A DNA stretch of 10,790 nt from Phoronis ovalis (lineage: Eukaryota; Phoronida; Phoronidae). The stretch's first letter is position 1; each line of letters begins with the position of its first letter. The DNA lies in the NCBI GenBank assembly GCA_028565635.1, contig JAOXYB010038074.1, forward strand, positions 2,667 through 13,456. Reading direction: 5' to 3'. The position numbers and the translations under genes were made by a program. This document shows, in pieces, positions 7,021 through 10,790 of the stretch. The notes under the pieces were generated by a model. That model ran no database searches. It saw only the letters and a program-made list of their open reading frames with translations, and was not told the origin of the DNA.

Positions 7021-9276
7021 GTTAAATTTAACTACAATGATAAATATCCACACTGACTGAAACACTGTTACTCTAATACTAAATGTTTAACTAAACCACT
7101 GACATGATTCCCAAAAGAGTGTTGAGTGTCTGTTTTAATTTGTTTATTTGGCATCTAAGACGAAGTCCACAGTTGGAGGGAAAATAGTCCTGAGATGTAT
7201 ACAACTGTAAAACACCTCCTTAAACTAAAGAGCTGAGTGAATGAAAAGTGAAGTGTTTTCATATAAAGCTTCAAATACTAATGCGACCATGGCATAAGAC
7301 GTATCTGTAAGGGAAAATAGTTTGGATTAACATATAAATAAATGAAGGTATAAAAGTAAAAACATCAATTTTTTGCTCAAGAAATGTCCATGTCGCTGAA
7401 AATAAGCAGATTTTAAAAAACCGAAATGAGGTGGTTGCTTGCATGAATGTTTTAACCTCCAATACTCACTCTTAACGGTCCTGGAGTGCTTAAGTGCAAC
7501 AATACAGTAATCAAGTAGAAACCATGATAACAGCAGCATGTATTTATAATGTTGTTAATTGTGAATCATTACTGTCAGTTCTATTTGTATATTTAACATT
7601 AATTTTTCCATTTTTAGCACACAAGTAGAAATACAGCAGCTGTAAAATTGAAAAAGAATGCACTTTTATAGTCATTTTGAAATTCAGAATATTTTTATTC
7701 AAAATTTAATGTTCAATATACAATTACAACTGACAGTAATGATTAACATATATGTAGCCTGATATCATAATAATTCAATTATTTACAAAAACAATGTACC
7801 AATCAAATAAATCAAGAATTCTGTAAAAACGTAAATTACGCCCACCAACATCACAAAAAAAAATATGGAAGACATTAGCTCTTCCAAAATGGTCACAATT
7901 TATTACATATTATATTTCCTGTCCAATTCTGATCAATGATAAATAAAACTTTTTATAGCATTTAGTCTAACACTTCATAGAAATAAAACTTTTTATAGTA
8001 TTTAGTCTAACACTTCATATAAAATGTTTCCTATACACAAATAAAGATAATTGTGTCCCATACATATAACCTATTTTTCGTACTATGAGTGCAATAAATT
8101 TTCTTGTCTGGTGAGAATATGTAAAAGCGCACACAGGAAATTCACAGCTCTGGTTTTTGATTTAGAATGACATTAAAAAATTGTGATTCTTTTCATTTTT
8201 AAATGAAACATGCAACACTTTCAATCAACTGTAAAGCCATGGTCAAGCAGAAAGGAAACACAAAAAAAGAAACAATACTCATGTGTTAGTTTATCAGACA
8301 CATTATACAGTCAAGGCTACCCCAGATGGCATTACAATGAAAACAGAGAAATCCAGGTATTATTGAAGCTATAGAAGAGTCTGGATATCTATCATCCTGC
8401 CACCAAAAGTATAATTATTACATTAAAGCAGGAAAATACAACAGTACTGTTATAATGTACCAACCATCAGTTCCATAATGGGTAACATAAAATATTTTCT
8501 CTTAAAGATCTTCATTATTAAAACAAAATATACATTGATTTCCCACCTTTCATGGCAATATAAGAAATTAGCTGAATAATATAATGAAGTTTTTCATTAG
8601 TTTTGGACAAAAATTCAATTTTACCAGCAAGATTACAGTTACAGTAAAATTAATATCACAAAAAGATACCAAAGCTATAGTCAACATGTGAGTCTAAAAA
8701 AATTGAAAATTTTGCATTTAGATAGTGACAATTATCATGCCTAAATTATAATAATTATATAAAATGGAGAAAACAAAAATAATTAAAAGTACATCACATA
8801 TTTCTAATTTTCGGCAGTAAAAACATCAATGTTGAGTATTAACACAAAATATTTTAATATTAAAAGCCACTTAAAAAAACAGCAAATAGTACAATTGTAC
8901 TGTTTGGATTTTTTTAACATGCAATAACAGAAACATACATTACAGCATTTTTTAAAAGTTTAATATAACATCCATCCATTAAAAGTATTTTAATATCAAT
9001 GAGGTTGTTATCTAAAAATACTACACTGTTCTTCTACATCAATATATAATTGTGTCAACAAGATCTTATAAAAAATACAATACATCATTTAAGATCATAA
9101 ATAATCCCATCAAAAGGCTAGGTTAGATCAACAAGTACAACAGAACAAGGAAATTTATTTTATTACATATGCAAGGAATAATAGCAAATTAGGATATCAC
9201 AGGATACTACACTGTTTCAGGCAGTATTTCAAGCTGAACACATGAATGAGATCTCACACTAAAAGACTGGATAAAA
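7021..9276. other. Intergenic AT-rich region between gene 1 and gene 2
   Basis: I could support no exon, RNA gene or transposon here. The minus-strand frames at 7271-7462 and 7327-7539 overlap each other and lack motifs. Apart from the 40-bp duplication at 7941-8020 and a few short palindromes (for example AGTACAATTGTACT at 8888-8901), nothing stands out. The promoter of gene 2 presumably lies at the right end. Confidence 0.5.
7941..8020. repeat. 40-bp tandem duplication
   Basis: Bases 7941-7980 and 7981-8020 are two adjacent copies of a 40-bp unit beginning AAATAAAACTTTTTATAG and ending CACTTCATA. They differ at two positions (C/T at 7959 versus 7999, and G/T at the last base). It is non-coding and recent. 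Confidence 0.92.
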
Positions 9277-9367
9277 ATGAAATTAATAATAATCATACAC
9301 ATTGTGCAGGTATGGATGAGTGTGACAGGACCATTGTTGTACCAAGATGTGCAGAATAGAAACGAAG
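9277..9367 (+). CDS. Gene 2 exon 1: signal peptide
   Basis: The exon codes 30 residues plus one base, beginning MKLIIIIHIVQVWMSVTG, a basic residue followed by a hydrophobic core and small residues at a likely cut near 17-18. It continues into LLYQDVQNRNE. The donor is GAAG|GTAAGC at 9368 (phase 1). Position -3 of the ATG is A. The MK-L-I ... VWM pattern matches gene 1 exon 1. Confidence 0.7.
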
Positions 9368-10790
9368 GTAAGCTATAAGTTATTAAGTTATTCTTGGGGA
9401 TTTCCCACAGAAAGTAAATTGTTTTATAGCTTACACATCTGGTACTTTCTGCTGTGCTTTGCTGACATGTAGATATAGTTAGAGATCTTTTTCAAATGGG
9501 ATTTGGGAAAGTATGGTTGCAAAAAGGTGTTGGCAATGAAAACTACTTTTTTGTACAAACAACGGATATGTGATATAATTGTACAGAGGTGGCACAACAA
9601 CATGACTGTCCGGTTCCACAAGAGGCAAATTTTATTCAGAATTCCATAAGGCCATTTTAGTTACTGCAAATATTTAGATACTTTTTATAAATTAGTTCAT
9701 AGCCACAGAATAGTCCTTAGTCGCTTTATAGCGTCCACTCACAGGTAATTCATCAAAACAGGCAGGGGGCATAAGCCTGGGGGCCGGGATACTCAACAAA
9801 AAAAAAGTTGTTAGGTGTGCAGCCCAGGGTAAACTGATATAACACTGACATAATCATTATGTTATAATTGAAGGTTTCATAGAAAGGACAGAGATACACT
9901 GTTATAGTCCCCCTGACATAACTCTCAGGTGCTCAGATAGAAAAGAGATGCGAGTAATAAATGCAAGATATTGGTTCTACAGCTGCAACCAAGCCACCAT
10001 ATTATGTTGTCCGTATGGTTCTGGTTCACACAGTATCACCCAGACACAACCAGACTGCCAGGAAAATGTTTACCAACATAACAAAACAAGATATCAACAG
10101 TATCTACAAAATTGCAGTGGTAAAAACTCCTGTGACATAAAGATACATCAGACAGAAACCAATTCTACATGTCGGTCATATCGGTATAGTTATCTTGTGG
10201 CCATTACTTTGCAGTGCATAAAAAGTGAGTATAAACATCACCCAAAAGACTACCATACACTTAAAATCTTGTTCTTATCACTCAAAACTGATTGCTATGC
10301 ACAAAATAATGAGCATACTTCTGAAAACACAGCATAACCCCTTTAATACACATATTTCTTTTTGTCACTAATAGTCACCATTAGTAAAGCTCTTAACAAT
10401 GTATTGTTATATGCCTGGGGAGCTAAAATAACTATCTTCTTGCAAACATTCTGCCAACTGTTTGGATTTTTAATTCCAAAATAACACATTGTTTTAATTT
10501 AATTGTTTGTAAAGTGTTAATTTGTTCCTAATCTTAGTGCCTAATCTTAGACTATAAAACATTTTTTATCCAACAATTCCATATTTCAAAAGTTCAAATA
10601 TAATAATATTATACATTTTCATATACCTGTTTTCACTTTACAAACACATTAAAAAAAAAATTGCAAGTGGTTTTAGGAGCTTAAAACACTATGTAGAGTC
10701 TATTTATTTTGACTACTACGGTAATTCTTCTCAATTCGTACAACTCCATTATTCGTACACACCCCCTTTTTCAGATTTTATAATTTCTGA
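9277..10790 (+). CDS. Gene 2 (5' part): paralogous SUEL-lectin receptor, runs off the right edge
   Basis: Proposed join: 9277-9367, 9883-10224, 10775->10790. The layout copies gene 1: a signal-peptide exon ending in phase 1, a symmetric phase 1-1 SUEL exon, and a third exon entered in phase 1. The visible product is 144 full residues plus the first few codons of exon 3. The second intron (10225-10774, 550 nt) is a little larger than its counterpart in gene 1. Both genes lie on the same strand about 2.9 kb apart, so they look like a tandem duplication that has diverged widely in protein sequence. Whether gene 2 has a membrane helix and tyrosine tail cannot be seen in this window. Confidence 0.72.
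9740..9850. other. GC-richer patch in gene 2 intron 1, possible repeat fragment
   Basis: The stretch around 9762-9840 (CAGGGGGCATAAGCCTGGGGG, then GATACTCAAC, an A9 run and GTTGTTAGG) has a base composition unlike its surroundings. It contains a CAAC-A9-GTTG hairpin and reads like the end of a dispersed element. CATAATCATTATG just after it is a perfect short palindrome. No family can be named with confidence. Confidence 0.3.
9883..10224 (+). CDS. Gene 2 exon 2: SUEL-type lectin domain
   Basis: This 342-nt symmetric phase 1-1 exon codes residues 31-144. The proposed acceptor is GGTTTCATAG|AA, with a weak pyrimidine tract; the donor is AAAA|GTGAGT. The same landmarks as gene 1 appear in order: IHC (C37), ITLRC (C47), MRVINARYWFYSC (C65), a CC pair (72-73), DC (89), NCSGKNSCDI (C108, C114), C127 and AITLQC (C142). 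All nine cysteines of the gene 1 domain have a counterpart, plus one extra. Sequons NKT, NCS and NST are present. As in gene 1, the classical YGR and DPC sugar-contact motifs are missing (RYWFY and STC instead). The protein frame is open back to 9849, so only the exact 5' splice position is uncertain. Confidence 0.83.
10775..10790 (+). CDS. Gene 2 exon 3 start (partial)
   Basis: A strong acceptor (ACACCCCCTTTTTCAG, AG at 10773-10774) is followed by an open frame. Joined in phase 1 it gives Asn, then Phe-Ile-Ile-Ser, before the window ends. In gene 1 the equivalent exon begins the CUB-like domain (SKNILTFH). The call rests on splice strength, phase and position only. Confidence 0.5.

Noticed and set aside
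7271-7539. Two overlapping minus-strand open frames
   Set aside because: They overlap in different frames, share no motif with anything known and have no splice or start support.
9424-9621. 65-codon minus-strand open frame inside gene 2 intron 1
   Set aside because: No motif; sits in a well-supported intron of a + strand gene.

Overview
The window looks like AT-rich nuclear DNA from an invertebrate animal. The evidence is spliced genes with GT-AG introns, a SUEL (rhamnose-binding-lectin type) domain family typical of marine invertebrates, and a decayed non-LTR retrotransposon of a kind common in molluscs, flatworms and cnidarians. My best guess is a mollusc (bivalve) or cnidarian, but the sequence alone does not settle this. 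No bacterial genes, tRNAs, rRNAs or CRISPR arrays are visible. All recognised coding content is on the + strand.

Layout. Bases 1-1639 are non-coding as far as I can see, and open with two 77-bp direct repeats at an 88-bp period. Bases 1640-6400 hold gene 1, reconstructed by hand as six exons: 1640-1703, 3359-3733, 4037-4395, 4777-4836, 5232-5319 and 5602-6400. The order is a signal peptide, a SUEL lectin domain, a CUB-like domain, a short Ser/Thr stalk, one transmembrane helix and a 266-residue cytoplasmic tail rich in tyrosine motifs. Intron 1 carries a 5'-truncated, frameshifted retrotransposon fragment (about 2013-3071), flanked by a 16-bp near-identical duplication that looks like its target site. 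Bases 6401-9276 are 3' UTR plus intergenic DNA, with one 40-bp tandem duplication. From 9277 to the right edge lies the 5' part of gene 2, a paralogue with the same layout: a signal-peptide exon, a SUEL exon and the first bases of a third exon.

How the parts fit together. Gene 1 reads as a type I cell-surface receptor. Its lectin and CUB-like ectodomain sits on a Ser/Thr stalk, and its tail carries repeated YFEL motifs, one ITAM-spaced pair (YAKI-x8-YFEL), further YxxI/L motifs and two YxNx motifs of the Grb2-SH2 type. This suggests a lectin-type receptor signalling by tyrosine phosphorylation, possibly in immune or self/non-self recognition; that role is inferred, not shown. Exon 3 is one base short of frame (359 nt between two phase-1 introns). 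This could be a sequence error or a real break. The tandem paralogue suggests a locally duplicated family. Exon boundaries come from splice signals, intron phase and domain continuity, without transcript data.
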